64,000 nt of DNA from Azolla caroliniana (taxonomy: Eukaryota; Polypodiophyta): the NCBI GenBank assembly GCA_043228905.1, contig JBHGNT010000005.1:3410001-3474000 (forward strand), given 5' to 3'. A model generated the notes under the pieces. It was not told the DNA's origin, did no database searches, and saw only the letters and a list, made by a program, of their open reading frames with translations. Shown here piece after piece: positions 47,280-61,145 of the stretch. How positions within the stretch are numbered: position 1 is the stretch's first letter; every line of letters starts with the position of its first letter. Both the position numbers and the translations under genes were made by a program.

Positions 47280-50200
47280 ACGGAGGTAGCAGAGAGCAGA
47301 GGAAGGAGAAGAGGAAGAGGAAGAAAGGAAGAGACAGGCAGGCAGAAGACATTCATGATATTATGACTCATGAGTATGTATGTGTCTAAATATGAAGGCA
47401 TTCTGAATGATTGATAGGACCCTAGTGTTTGTATGATTGATAAAATTGCCCCTAGTAAAAGGACCCTACTACCTAGTATCAACGTTAGTTGTCGTCGCCA
47501 TCATCGTGCCTCTCCCTAAAGACATCTGCCTTCTCTGCCCTACACACTATCAGTAGTATGTATGTATATAGATGCCAGAAACCACCCTTTTCCCTGGCTT
47601 GGTTCCGTTATCCTCACTCATCCTTTGCATCTCCGGCATGTTTAGTGTTTTCTCGTTGTTATTGCCACACTTTTGGTAAAACTTTTGCGATTCTTCGGGC
47701 CTCAAGCTTCCCAGCTCTGGGTTGCCACTATTTCGTGACTGTTAGTTTTCTCTATCGTTGACATTGATGTTTGTTTTTTTGTGTTTCGTCAAAAGTATCC
47801 CACTAACATGCATGCCATGAATCTCACAACTCAAGTTCAAAACATGATTACAAAAATCAATTACGCTCACTATCCCTAGATAGGAGAAATTGAGAACCAA
47901 CGGCACATTATATGGTGATGGTATATTGATTTAGCATCAAAACAATTATCTTGATCAATTTGATCTGTAATCCATGGAGGTTTGCCTCAAGACCATGGGT
48001 ACTATTCATATGAAGGTATCATTGAAATGTTCCGATTTTTTAAATTTCATAAGCAAAACACTTCGTTTTACTGCATCTAAACATCTATCCACTGCAACCA
48101 AGAATAAGTCTCTTTTCTCGATGTTGAACATGAGCTATGGATCAAATTTAATGCATATAATATCCATTACATTCTAGCTAGGTCATGGAATTAACTATGT
48201 GATTGTGATTGTGTTGACGTTTAAGGCCAAAACCCGGCTTTATGATCTCATTTTTAGCAATCCAAGGGTTGAAAAACAACAATAATGTTCATGAGGGTGA
48301 TGTACTATACAATACATTTGCTTATAAAAGGCAATTCTATCATGCAAATACATCGTGCATAAACGATTGCACTCATTCTTGAGCACAATTTCACTAATGC
48401 ATGATTAAATTTGAAGTTTCATGCCATATGGAACAAACGTATATTTTCTAGGCAATCTGTTTGATAAGGTGGAGTGGTTTTTGCTCTACACCGAGGTATT
48501 TTTTCAAGTTGATAGCTAGAACTTTACCTCAGTTTAAAAAACAAGGGTAATTACATGTATGTACATAATTTCTTGTACAAAGTGAAGGCATTTCTTAAAT
48601 CTAATGCGGTATATTTTTCAAGAAAAAACAATTGCTTTTCTTACTCTTGATTGACAAACTCGTGCAACTCAATAGGTAGAATATTACAAATTAAATATAA
48701 AACATAAGCAATGAATATTTGGATTAAGAAAATAATGGTTTGAGAGTGTAGAAGGTAGGCTCCAAGAGATAGAGATGTTTAAACCATAGAATCATCACGA
48801 AGGTATTCCATGAGAAGAAAATAGGAAATAGAGAGTTTTCTCGGTTGTCTATAAGAAATATAACTTTGCCATCTAATGAGGTGATTAAAAATACATATAT
48901 ATGTGTAGTTCCATAACAAATCATGATTGATAACATAAGCAATATAATAAAAACGTATTATTGGTGGTAGTTCACCATCGAATGAGGTGCTTAAAAATAC
49001 ATATATATGTGTAGTTCCACAAGAAGTCATGATTGACAACATAAGCAATATCATTAAAAAAAACTCATTGTTGTTGGTAGGATCAAAACGATAAGCCTTG
49101 ACAAATATGTTGAAGGGAAGTTTGGAACATGTACATATATGAAAACATGTGAGTTGTAGGGTCCATTAGTGAGAGTTCCCCCATCCCCCTTGCCTCCAAG
49201 GATAGATTTACCGTGAAATGTCATGGTAGATGCTTCTCTTTAGGTTCTCTATATTGTGATGAAGGGCAAGAAGATTGTGTATGGATGCATAGAGTGCATT
49301 TGTGCAATTCTTTTGCCAAGTTACAATATTCTTGGTATGTGAGTATCTTTTTGAATCCATATGTGCATGTGTATAGAGTCCATTGGCATGTTCTTTTTTT
49401 TCCAAAAAACATTGGCATGTTCATGCCCAACCTTAAGGGAGGATTTTGTTGTCGCTGACTTTTAATAAGGCAACATTATCTTTTCTTTACCTCAGATTGC
49501 GGGAAATGTTAAAACATTAGTTCTTTTCTATGTAATGATATACCAACAAATCGTGACATGTGCCAAATAAACCTACATAACTAGATTTGCAACGGTTGTT
49601 CAAAACAATGTTTTGATTCTATGTAGAGTTGAGATATTGTTTTAGTTCATTGTGTAAACGTGGAAAATGAAATTGTAAAGCTATCTTTTTAGGAGAAACA
49701 AAATGCAACTTGAAAATGTCCACCGGAACTTAACTCATAGCACAACCTTGTAAAACAAGTATCCTATATAGTACCATCGCATTTATATGATCGGATATAA
49801 AATCATTAATAAAAATTGAAAATTATGCCAAATTTCAATCAATTGATGATATAATAATGCCTACAAAGAACATCTAAATTAATGCACACGGTGTTTGAAT
49901 ATTCTTTGTTTTTGGCTAGTCATGACTCATGCATTGCCATGAAATCATATATTAACCTTGGGTTGGGGATTGTCAATAATTAGCATGCTTGTTACAAAAA
50001 AAACAAGATTTCTTTGATTTCAACCTCATTAGGTGTATTATAATAATGTCTTGTAGTGTACGCGCACATGCGAAAGAGAATTCAACATCGCAACCCTTAT
50101 TAAAACAAATTAAGCCTTGGCTACCGAAGTGGATATTTCTATTCTTCTTATTGTGCACTTCCCTTCGTTGTTAATATACCCACATCTAACGTATAAGCAT

Positions 50201-52970
50201 GAGGTGGTTTTCCGTCTACATCGAAGTATATGTCCACCCTACAATTTTTCACATCAATTGTTCTTGCACCGTTTCCTCTCCAAACACTCAACTTGACCCA
50301 ATATCAAGAGAGGTTTTTCTTCATCCAACGGTTTTGTATGCCTCTTCAGTGTTCGTGTTAACATAATTAATGACGAACAAATGAAAACAAATCACGACTT
50401 GAAAAGTTTTTCTTTTTGTGAGCGATTGATTTGAACAAAGCATTGTTAGCACCTTTGCTTTGGAAGGGAAAAATGTTTTGAATTTGAAATTTTAGACATC
50501 GAGAATGGCTCAAACCAAGAAGCTATAGGATTTCATAATCTTCTACTAGCTACTAATTGAAGTTGGTTTTCAAAATAAATTGGACAATGCAAATTCTCTA
50601 AACTTGAATTAGTTTGCAAATGTTTTCAAAATTTTCAACATCAATTCCAATCCCATGCAATTTTTTTATTTGATGGCAATAAACTCTCTTTTTTCATGAA
50701 AAAATATCCTCCATTGGTATTAAAAGCAAAGTGGCCATAGGCAATATAGAAAGTATTCCAATATTACATTGAATATTGTAAAGCCGTGCGGAACGATCGT
50801 AGCCAATTTCGTGTGGTTTGGTTGAGTGATAACACTTTCAATATTTCGTATTATGTACAATAGTTTTTTTATAAAGCAATAAAATGAAACGTCACTTTAT
50901 TACTCTAAAAAAATTGATCTTACATTGACATGGCAAATCAATCTTGTTTTTTCAAATCCATTACAAAAGGACCAAGAGATTATGGTTGATAATTCATCAT
51001 TAAGTCCAATTTTGTGAGAGAGTACCTCGATGTGCTTGTTCAATTAACTACGATCACGCATATCTTTGAAGCAATTTTCACCAAACACATTTGAAGATAC
51101 CTTAACAAAGAAAAGACTCATCCTCATCACTCTACTGAAATACGAAGGGAAAATCGTTGCATCGTGTATCACATCATAGGAAATAAAATTGTTATAAGTG
51201 TTATAGGTTAGGTATGTATATCAATGACATAGTTGAGTATGTGGTAGTTTCACATTGGTCAAAAGAATATTATGCTCCTCATAAACATTGCAGAAAATGC
51301 ATGTTGTGGGTCTCAAATTGGAATTGTTCCTTTCAAAAACTATTATCATTTCAAAATGAAGTTAGTTTTTGTTCCATTTGACAATATGAATACTCATTCT
51401 CGTTTCCTCTCATTTTTTATATTATACTTCGCATTAAGTGGTTAGAGATCCTTGTCACTTTACCTAGGTGAGACCTTTTTCCAAATGAAATTGGTTTTAA
51501 TGAAGAATATTTCGAATGATAATTTATTAATAGGCCCAAAATTGTATGCTTGATATAGGATAGGAAGATATTTGGAATCGTGGAATGCGTCATTATGTTC
51601 GTTTATGTGGTGTTGGTGAAGAGTTACATGTGATGTAAACGAATAATTTAGATCTAACACACATTATCAAATTAATAATTTTAAGATGCTAGAATCTTTA
51701 GAAGAATCACGCGTCCATGTTGAATGGAAGAGGTATTATCATCGTGCTATATATAGTTGGGAGGACATATATGCTCTCCCATAGAGTGAGGCATCATGAT
51801 TGTTTTCAACAATATCTTAACTTTCTCTAACTTTATCTCTCATATAAGGCCCCACACTCACGAGTCACCACTGTTCACTTTATTGTGTTTGTGATTGCAT
51901 TAATTTCATGCTATATATATCACAATTGCATGAAGAATGAACCCAACACCCTACTAAAACTATTGCAGCCCAATCCTTGTCCATGACTAACCTAACACAA
52001 ACCACCTTAAGCATTGAAATTTGGGGCAATATTGTTGAATACTATATGAGGATGATCGTTGAAGACAATGAGCTATCATGTTCTCAATGTGAATGATTAG
52101 GAACACACCACAAAAGTTAAGGCATTCGACGTAATTGGATCATGTCAAACACAACACCTAAATTTATAATTTGGGGATTCATATTCAACATATTATATTG
52201 GTAATAACAACGAGTGTGTAACACATCTGTATGCCATGCAAGGGATGGGCAAAAGTGTTGTGATTCAAAAACTCATAATCAACATAACTTTGCCAATGGA
52301 AGGCATTTGATGAGCATGTCACTTGGTCTAGATGCAAAACAAGGGAACTATCTAGGGCTTCGATATGATTACTAACAATAAAAAGAAAAGAGATGGAGAT
52401 GAATTTAAACTTGAGAGGGAGTTTGTTGGAGTGAAAAATATATTCAAATCATATGAATGTTGAAAAAACGTATTTGTAAAATAAAGATGATGATTGGTTT
52501 TACTATTTTCTTGGAAAACATTATTTAACATTTATTTAGAATATACCTTATTTTACAAGCTTATATTATGACAATAGCTACTTTTAACATTAGCACTAAT
52601 TTAAGGTGTTTTATGCGAACATGTCCCAAAAGTTTATCATGTTGGTGATAGTTCCGAGCAAGATTCATTGAAATACCCTTCGGCTTCTGTTGCTTCCCCA
52701 AGTGCCCCTAGCCACCCTATGGAAGTGCAACGACCAACTCATTTGTCTTACTTCACAATTGCTTGAGCTATCTTGGGACATGATCAACTCACTCCCTTTT
52801 TCTCAATGAAATGTATAATCTAAACAATGAGATGCCCAATTATTCTCATGCTTTTATCTTCTTAGAGTTGACAAATTCCACCTTCCAAAACATAAACCAA
52901 ATACTCAAGGGGTGTCTCACTAAAAATAAGAGTTATTTCCAAGAATTATTTTGATTTGTCTCTCCCCTAA
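47280..52970. other. Long AT-rich intergenic region
   Basis: No gene supported. It holds a tandem duplication at 48869-49075. Short frames scattered through it lack any features. Confidence 0.5.
48869..49075. repeat. Tandem duplication of about 106 bp
   Basis: Both copies start CCATC(T/G)AATGAGGTG (48869 and 48975) and share AAAAATACATATATATGTGT and ACATAAGCAATAT. Confidence 0.8.
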
Positions 52971-52979
52971 CAGTTGACC

Positions 52980-53349
52980 AAGTGTGTTATATGGTCGATC
53001 TTCATATACTTTTGTTTTTTGAGGTTTGATCAATGACCTTTCTGGAAAGAAGAGCGTTTTATATGGCCGGGTTTCTTCTTTGACTTACATCTTCCAAGGG
53101 TCGACAAATAGGTGTTTCTTGAAAGAAACACTCAACAAGCAACTATATACAATGAAGAATTAGGTTATGTGGTCAAGTTGAGTCTTCCCATATACGTACA
53201 TAAATATACACATACATACATACATATGGTCATCTTTTGAGGGTTGACAAATGGGCATTTCTCAGGCAAAATATATAGAAAGGATAGTTAGGTTATGTGG
53301 TCGAGTTGAGTCTTCCTATATACATACATAATATATACACATACATACA

Positions 53350-53382
<33 letters not shown>

Positions 53383-53510
53383 GTGCGTGTGCCTTTGTGG
53401 CTTTCGAGGGTTGAGCCATGTCATTTTTCTGGAAAGAGAAGAGCCTTATATTGATGAAATGGTCAGTAGAATCCTATGTAGGGATTCCTTCCTCTATTCA
53501 GAGGGTTGAC
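52980..53510. repeat. Minisatellite with ATAC microsatellite upstream of the hydrolase gene
   Basis: A unit of about 130 bp (TTATGTGGTC(A/G)AGTTGAGTC, then ACATAC runs, then TTTGAGGGTTGAC) is repeated at about 53164 and 53293, with more decayed copies before and after. The longest ATAC run is 53343-53378. The array ends about 250 bp before the start codon. Confidence 0.75.
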
Positions 53511-53757
53511 GACAAGAGAGCACTTCCCCCCAAGGAAACAACGAAATACTCTTGATTTCTTCTTCTTCTTCTTCTTCTTCTTTGGGGGCAAGGGGTATTT
53601 CGGAGATTAGGGTTCCCTTAATTTACAGAAATGACCCTCACACGAAGGCTAGATTTGCAATTATCCAAATCCATCATCAAATTCAGAACCAGTACATTTC
53701 AAAACATAATACTTCTTCTTCTTCTCCTTCTCCTGCTTCTTCTCTTGTCTGACGACG

Positions 53758-56700
53758 ATGATGATCGCTTCTCGGCTCAGCTGTCGTCGCTACGGCCATG
53801 ACCATGTCGAAATCGCTCGATATCCTCCACCGGAAAGAACATTCTCAACCTCCAACCTCCCTCTTCTCTCCAAGGTTTCCATGACCTACTCAGGAAGACG
53901 ATTCCTTACTTCAGATCAGCAATGCCTCCACCGTAAATCATTAAGCTTTGCCATAATCCCCAACACTGCTTGTATATCAGAGGTATGCATCGTTTATATC
54001 TCCTACACATAGAAAAATGATATTTTCTGTATCCTACACCAGCACCGCTATTTCAAAGAAAATATCTCAACTTCTTGCAGATAGAGGAGAAGATTGCTAT
54101 ATTTCTATCTTTTTCTTGTTGAACAATACGTTTGTGTACTATAATTCTCATTATAATGGCTTTATTATAATCCAAGGCTTTTGCACTTGAAGTTTCTGTG
54201 AATCTAATTCTTATTACAATGATGCTGCAGGTAAGCTCCGCTTGTGCTGTCCATGGGTATTATACAGAACCATTTGCATCAGAAAGGATCCATAATTCAT
54301 CAAAGAGAAGCTTTGGAATCGGCTATTCTGAAAGGTTTGCAACGACAATGCTCCATAATTCCTCAATAATGGTAAGGAAGAGGTTCAGAATCTGTTGCAT
54401 ATCTCCATCAAAAAGAAGATCCTCTAGCCTTTCCTTGATCTATTCAAGAAGAATATATGATTTCAAACAGATCGATCACTATCATTCAAAGAGACACTTT
54501 GAGACTATTGTTCTACAACATCCTAGAATAAACAGAAAACATTCTCAGTTTTCTTTAAATATGAGCATTACAGCTGCGGCCATGGCTGACTCCTCCTTTG
54601 AGCTTTGTGATGGACAGTCTCGATCTTTTCATGAGCTTCCTTCAGGCTTGAAGATGGAGGTAATACAACAATTGGCCGAATATACAACTAAATCTGACAA
54701 TAAGAAGAAGAAGCCTCCTATTGTATTTCTTCATGGAAGTTATCATGCTGCTTGGTGCTGGGCTGTTCATTGGCTTCCATTTTTCTCCACCAAAGGTCAT
54801 AATTGTTATGCCCTCAGTTTCCTGGGACAGGTTTAATCTTTCTTTGAATTTTTGATCCTTTTTAATATATCTTTTAGATCATAATAGTTCAGATATGGAG
54901 ATACTGAGGTGTTTGATCAGTTTGCAAATAAAGATCATACTTCAAAAGTGATTGAGGTTTTCTTTTTAGAGAAGATAAGTTATGGAGATGGTCAGATGTT
55001 TGATGAATTCTCAGAGTAATGTAGTGGCAAATGCCAAACGTGTTTCAAAAGAGGTAAGACGTGGTCGAGGTTTTCAGTTCATAGAGATTTGATTATAGGT
55101 AAGATAAGGAGATGATGAGGTATTTGATCATTCTCAATTTAATGTGGTTGCAATTAAAACTGTGTTTTGAAAGAGGTAAGAAGAGGAAACAGTTTTTCAG
55201 TTCATAGAGATTTGATAATAGGTAAGATATGGAGATGGGGAGGTTTTTGATGATTCTGAGAACAATTTGGTTGCAAATCCAGTTCAAGAATATGTATCGA
55301 AAGAGGTCAGTTTGAAGAAGTGACCAGATTTTTTTGGTTGATAAGGATTTGCTTTTCTGGTATTGCAGTACCTACTTTTGTAGTTGTTAATCTCTCTAAT
55401 GTAGCCGAATACTTTGATAGTTGTATCACTCTATAACATACCTGCTATAGAGGGTTGAGGATATCAAAACTTAAAGAACAAGAACAAGAAGATCTGAAAG
55501 TATAACCGTTATATATCATGTCAGAATTCTCAAAACGAATTGAAGCGAACTGAGCTACATGCTGCTAAAACTGAGTTATCACTTCTAAATTGACACTTCT
55601 GATATCTGCATTTGAAATATAAATAAGTTTTTAACTACTAAACTCTTTAAATTATGTTTTTTAGGGTGAAAGTGATATTCCTAGTGCAGGAGTTGGAGGA
55701 ACACTTCAGGTAACAAAGATTCTCTAAACAAATAAGAATACATGGCATGCATAAGTTTGGTCCACATCATCAATGGCTGAGACATGTTTTTTTCATGTAA
55801 TCCAGTAGTCTCATGCAAGGGATGTAGCTCATTTTATTCGACATAAAGTACCAGAAAAACCAGTCTTGGTTGGACATTCATTTGGAGGACTAATAGTTCA
55901 GCAGTATTTAGCTCCCAATATAAATTTGTATTCACATTCAGAACTATCCTCTGAAGGTAATGATCATCAGGTGAATTTTTTTTCAGTGCTCATTGATGTG
56001 AGGGCATCAAATGATAAACAGAATTTTGAAAATACTTTAACAGAGGTCGAAGAGCCTTTCCCAAGGTTAACTGCTGCAATCTTGGCGTGCTCAGTGCCTC
56101 CTACAGGCAATGGGTAAGAGTTAAGTTTTAATTTTGTTCATTTAAGTTGGGAAAAACTCCTAAATCCCCCTAAGTTTTTGTTACTTCTTCTAAATGCCCT
56201 TGGTTGAATCCCTCAGACGGGTATGAATTGATTGAGAAAAAGAGATGAGTTGACCATACTCTTGCTCAAAGAACACATATAATTGCTCTTTTGGGGGTTG
56301 GCCGAAGGCATTTGGGTAAATAACACAGACTTCAAGGCATTTGGGAAAATAAAGGAAAATGGTAGGCTATGTTGGAATTTTTCTTTTTTACTTTTTCTGG
56401 TAACATAAAGGGCCTCAAGCTCAATAATTAACCAATTTTGTATTTCATTACAAAAATGTAATTCTTCTGTTTCTGTTTGTATAACAAAGAAGTCGAAAGG
56501 AAAACTCTAATGTATGATTTATAAACTTACCAAGGTTGATTGGGCCTTCACTGTCCTAGCTATGCAACGTTTGTAAGTGACAATAGGCTTGGAAAATGTG
56601 AGCCAAACTCAACTTTTGATCATTCATTATATGGATAACTGATGTCTAAAAAGATGAGCGAACAGAAAGAAATCCATATCATTTAAACTTCTCTAGCATA

Positions 56701-58351
56701 GTTGGTATAATATAATTGATGGTTTAGTTGACTTCCCCTTTTGTCGCTTACTCTTATATTCATTATATAATTTAAACCCAATCGCAATCTAGTTTTTACC
56801 CTTGGTAGACTATGTTCAAATTGAGAGGTGTGAGGATAACTTTTTTCAGAACTGGTATGGTCTGAATATATTAAATAAAGAAAATTGATCATGTTAAGGA
56901 ATACTGTAGTCCAACCCTGTTAACATTTATTGAACAATACAATTAGAAGAATGAGTGTGTACCTTCAACAAATTTTTGATGCATAATATAGATCAATTAG
57001 AGGGAGAGAAATTATGTATACAATTTTACGAAATTCAATAAAACCAGAAACAGAATTTGTAACATAGCAGTATCTGGAGAAGTAACAGAGCCTTTAATTC
57101 TTTCAGTTATACGCTTTCTACCATTTGTTCCTCTGTATTTGTTAATGAAGATGGTGCATTTCCATGTTTATGTAATGGTGTGGATGTCTGTTTCTCATAA
57201 ATATTTCTCTTTCCTTATCTTTGTGTGGGTTTATATTTAAGTAAAATCTTACTTCTGAAGTTCTTGTTTGTTTTCTTGACAGACCTCTTGTACAAAGATA
57301 TCTTATGAGTAGACCATTTGATTCTATCAAGGTGATAATGTATATGATTATTCTCTTGTTCTGCCTAATGTTCTACGAGTATGGAGTTTCCCTAACGCAT
57401 TTCAGTATTTATGGACATTGATAGGTAACACTTAGTCTTGCAGCGAAGGCATTTGCTTACAGTAAATCCCTTTGTAGGGAGACCTTCTTTTCAAGAAATA
57501 TGCCATTACCTCTTGTGCATAGGTAAGCAAATTTTGATCTCCAGTAGAAAACCATATGTGATTTAAAGCATATTTGAAGTAGCAAAAAACAAACATAAAA
57601 TGACTTTGACATGTTATTTTTTTCAGAATTGATTTGTACTGTACCGCCGCCTGTCCCCATAACTCCTATATATACGTAATGTTTAGTACTCCTTTAGAGA
57701 TTGTCACCAAGGTTATTGTTCAGGAACTAAACCCCACATGGATAGCTTATGTTTACCTTTGCGTTTTTGGATCAATAATGCCTGTGCTCACTCTTGCAGT
57801 GAGGTGTACCTTCTCTTTAGAGGGTCAAACTCCTCAATTTTCCAAAAAACAAATCTGGCATTATATCTTTTTCAAAAACGGATTCCAACCCTACCACCAT
57901 AAAAATCCCAAGATTCTAGATAGTATTGTCTAATGATACGCATTTTGAGGAAGACACAAGAAATACCATAAATTTCTGTCATAGCGGAGTAATATAGTTC
58001 TAGTTCTAGCAATAATTATATGGATGACCTGAAATGACAACCATATTCGTCATTGATGGTTCACGTCTGCAGTGATCTCAGTCATTGGTGTCTAATCTAA
58101 ATACTGTCTCATGGTTCATGAGAAACAAATCCTGCATCTGTTAAAGATCTTCCAAATGTCCTAGTGGATATCGGATGATGAACAAACAAGAAGTATGTAT
58201 ACATCCTATTCACAGAAGAGATCCAGAGGAACTATAGCATGGTATGAAAAGTCTTACAGAATCTTGGCCGGTTTACCTTGCTAGAAGGATCCTCACGATG
58301 ATAATAGGGTCACCAATGAAAGATAGATAGATAAATTCTATTATCGTCTCC

Positions 58352-58420
<69 letters not shown>

Positions 58421-60172
58421 TGACGACAATGATATTTATAATATACTTCTGTCCTCGTGATCCCAGAAATATGATGGTTGAAGGGGCCTGTAGTTGACAA
58501 ATGATTGTTTACGCTCATAGAAGGAACTTACGTAGATTCCTAGAAGATCGGGTTTCCTCTTGCTTATTACAAGGAGTTCTTTGAGGGTATTGCATATTGG
58601 GGTATGATACGTGGCATATTTGAGAGAGAGAGCTATCTATGGGACGAGGCCTAGCCCAAAGGCGGGGATCAAACTTGAATTCTCTCAAAATTATGACTTT
58701 AATGTGACTGTGTAAACCACCAAGCCAACAGCCAGAGAGAGAGAGGTGATAATGATGATGATATACTAATGTGTCCACAGGGGGCTAAAGAAAAAGTAAA
58801 AATAAAATCTGAAATAAAAAACATAGCTTATTTCTGAATTTCACTGTTTGGATCTTCCATGAGTTTGGTTCTGTGATCAAATCAAGTCAACTAGCAAAGA
58901 ACATGCCTGATGTTGTCAGGAGTGGTTCTATCCTTGTTAGGAGTTATGGGGAGATATTACAACCAAATAAGAATTCCTGAAAGCCATGCCTAATATTCTC
59001 ATATGCAATCCTTTCCAAAGTGGCATGTTCGCTTCTTTCCAATACCCTGTGAAACGGTGTGGTGGCACATCTCAACCTCTTGGTCATGGGTATCCAGATG
59101 TGTCCTTGGACATTGGCTAAACACTCTAGTAATTATCCCAGTATTGATTATTAATGTGGCTGCACTTTTGAAACTGCACTTTTCCCATTTCATGTGGAGG
59201 GTTTCAAATGTGATGGAGTGCAAAGCATGGACTAATGTTCCCCTGTCCCTTCTTTTTGTATGTGATATTCCTCAACATGCCAACTTTCACACCATTTCTG
59301 AATCTTGGACCCAGCTGGATGGGAAAAATAACTTTTGTGGTTTTTTTTATGGTTTTGGGCCAGGATTTTGAGGCATTATCTTCACTTTTGATTTGTCCTT
59401 GTAAACTCTTTGAAGGGCATAAACCTATATTATCCTTGCTTGTAGGTACCAACAACTACTAGCAAAAAGCTCCAATGTACCACTTTTCAATTTACGAGAA
59501 CTTAACGCATCACTACCTGTGGAAGTTCCTTCTGAGGATGCACCACCCATTCTTGTTATTGGAGCAGAAAATGACTTTGTTGTGGTAATTTTGATTTTAT
59601 GGTCTAAAGGAACGGTGTCATTTCACTTCCTTTCATGGAATCGTGCATTGGTATACTGTGTTCCATGTGCTCTTTCTTGAGGATTAACAACCATTGGTAT
59701 GTGTACAAGTAATTGTGATTTTATGGTCTAAAGGAATGGTGTCATTTCACCTCCCATGGAAACTTGCATTGTTATACCATCTTCCATGTGCTCTTTCTTG
59801 AGGGTTACCAACCATTGGTATGTGTACAATGTGTGCTTTCTTGCAAAGCTGCCTTTTTGTAGGGTTGCATTTGCTTGATTGTTCTTGATAGATGTTAAGA
59901 TAACATGAAATTGTTCTGAACTCATTTTTGTAATATTTTCTAATCTTTGACAAATGCTATATTGTGTGCCATGAATGTTAAAATTGCAGGATATTCAGGG
60001 TCTCCATGACACTGCTGATGTCTATGGAAATAACTTAGTCATTGTACCATCAATTGCACATGACATTATGCTGGATGTTGCATGGAATGATGCAGCAGAT
60101 GTAGTGGCTACTTGGCTAGAAGAAAAAGCCCCTATGGATATGCAAGCAGAAATGTCATCTACAAGAAAATGA
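53758..60172 (+). CDS. Alpha/beta hydrolase fold protein, eight exons, probable plastid or mitochondrial targeting
   Basis: Exons: 53758-53982, 54231-54830, 55665-55709, 55809-56113, 57283-57331, 57425-57522, 59446-59584, 59990-60172; 1,644 nt, 547 residues, all GT-AG. The first ~185 residues are Ser/Arg-rich, low in acidic residues and not hydrolase-like, as expected for a transit peptide plus linker; a Met at residue 186 could start a shorter form. The hydrolase core shows the oxyanion segment FLHGSYHAAWCW (His243-Gly244), the nucleophile Ser314 in VGHSFGG, Asp484 in VIGAENDFVV and His511 in PSIAHDIMLDVAW, so the triad is complete. The family is the plant Abhydrolase_6 type, lipase/esterase-like; the substrate is unknown. 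A 5' leader TTC microsatellite lies at 53556-53581. Introns 2 and 7 hold tandem repeats, intron 4 a TIR-like repeat, intron 6 a long GA tract. Confidence 0.9.
54890..55320. repeat. Three to four tandem repeats of about 115 bp in hydrolase intron 2
   Basis: Each copy has GATA(A/T)GGAGATG, GTATTTGAT-like sequence, GAAAGAGGTAAGA and TTTTCAGTTCATAGAGATTTG. The GAGGTAAGA core matches a donor-site consensus and recurs in each copy. Confidence 0.75.
55801..55811 (+). promoter_or_regulatory. Tandem acceptor CAGTAG at hydrolase exon 4
   Basis: The intron ends CCAGTAG before TCTCATGC. Using the second AG keeps the reading frame. Using the first AG (three bases earlier) adds TAG in frame, a stop. The second is therefore the productive acceptor. 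Confidence 0.7.
56145..56370. mobile_element. Small TIR/MITE-like repeat in hydrolase intron 4 (copy 2)
   Basis: Shares GGGAAAAACTCC, TAAATGCCCTTGGTTGA, CACATATAATTGCTC and GGCATTTGGG with copy 1 at about 35427-35715, in the same order and orientation relative to the plus strand. Confidence 0.62.
58351..58417. repeat. GA microsatellite in hydrolase intron 6
   Basis: An almost uninterrupted AG run of about 65 bases. Confidence 0.93.
58610..58740 (-). mobile_element. Possible tRNA-derived SINE head in hydrolase intron 6
   Basis: The minus strand has TGGCTTGGTGG (58727-58717), fitting a polymerase III A box. About 40 bases on comes AAGTTTGATCCC (58676-58665), near the B-box consensus. No clear tail or target duplication is visible. 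Confidence 0.35.
59588..59835. repeat. Two tandem copies of about 125 bp in hydrolase intron 7
   Basis: Both contain TTTATGGTCTAAAGGAA(C/T)GG, CATGTGCTCTTTCTTGAGG and CAACCATTGGTATGTGTACA. Confidence 0.88.
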
Positions 60173-60654
60173 TGAAGCTGTTTCTGGAGTCACTGTTGTA
60201 TTTGCACTGAGTCACTGATTGCAATTTTCATTCTACAAGCCTGCATGGATGTTTAAAGGTTCCCTATATAAGAATTTGCTGAATATTTGAGTCTTTCTTT
60301 GTGTGAGGTGTTAAACAGTTTTGTTAGATTTTATCATGTTGTGGTTGGCTCATATGTCAACTACACAAAACTGTATCCACTGTTTTCAACTTGCTCATAT
60401 ATTATCATTGACACAAAATTATATCCACTGTTTTCACTGACAACTTATGTTAGTAAGATATGGTGGGGTTTCATTACCTCCAAATGGTGCAAATGTGTTG
60501 CTTTAGATTGAAAATTACTTATCCACACCTTGACTCAAGAATGCTCAAATTTGACATTGACATTTTCAGTATCAAACTTCCTACATCAGTTACTGGTTCA
60601 ACTTTCACATGTACTGGTTCCTTTCCAAATAAAGAGAAGCAATATGATGTGATA

Positions 60655-61145
60655 TATTAACTGTCGATGTAAAAGACAATTTTTGTATCAATGGCATGAT
60701 ACATTAACTGTCAATGTAAAAGACAATTTTTGTATATCTGACGTGATACATTAACTGTCAATATAAAAGACAAATTTGTATATATGACACGATACATTAA
60801 CTGTCAATGTAAAAGACAATTTTGTATATATGACGTGATACATTAACTGTCAATATAAAAGACAATTTTGGTAACAAATTTGTATATATGACACAATACA
60901 TTAACTGTCAATGTAAAAGACAATTTTGTATATATGACGTGATACATTAACTGTCAATGTAAAAGACAATTTTGGTATCGAACTTCCTACTCAATGACTC
61001 ACAAAGATTAAAATTTCAAATATCTTCCTAACTGTCAATGTAAACAACAATTTTGTATATATGACGTGATACATTAACTGTCAATGTAAAAGACAATTTT
61101 GTATATATGACATGATACATTAATTGTCAATGTAAAAGACAATTT
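60655..61145. repeat. Minisatellite of about 46 bp, about ten copies
   Basis: Unit: GATACATTAACTGTCAAT followed by GTAAAAGACAATTTTGTATA and a TATGACGT-like end. Between copies a longer segment (GGTATCGAACTTCCTACTC to TCAAATATCTTCCT) appears twice, at about 60973 and 61149, so a higher-order unit was duplicated too. It lies between the convergent 3' ends of the hydrolase and polymerase genes. Confidence 0.9.

Noticed and set aside
53552-53752. Upstream open frame in the hydrolase leader rich in Ser
   Set aside because: It starts at TTG and comes from a TTC microsatellite; there is no ATG.
57634-57933. 99-codon frame in hydrolase intron 6
   Set aside because: No features, and splicing between exons 6 and 7 is in phase without it.
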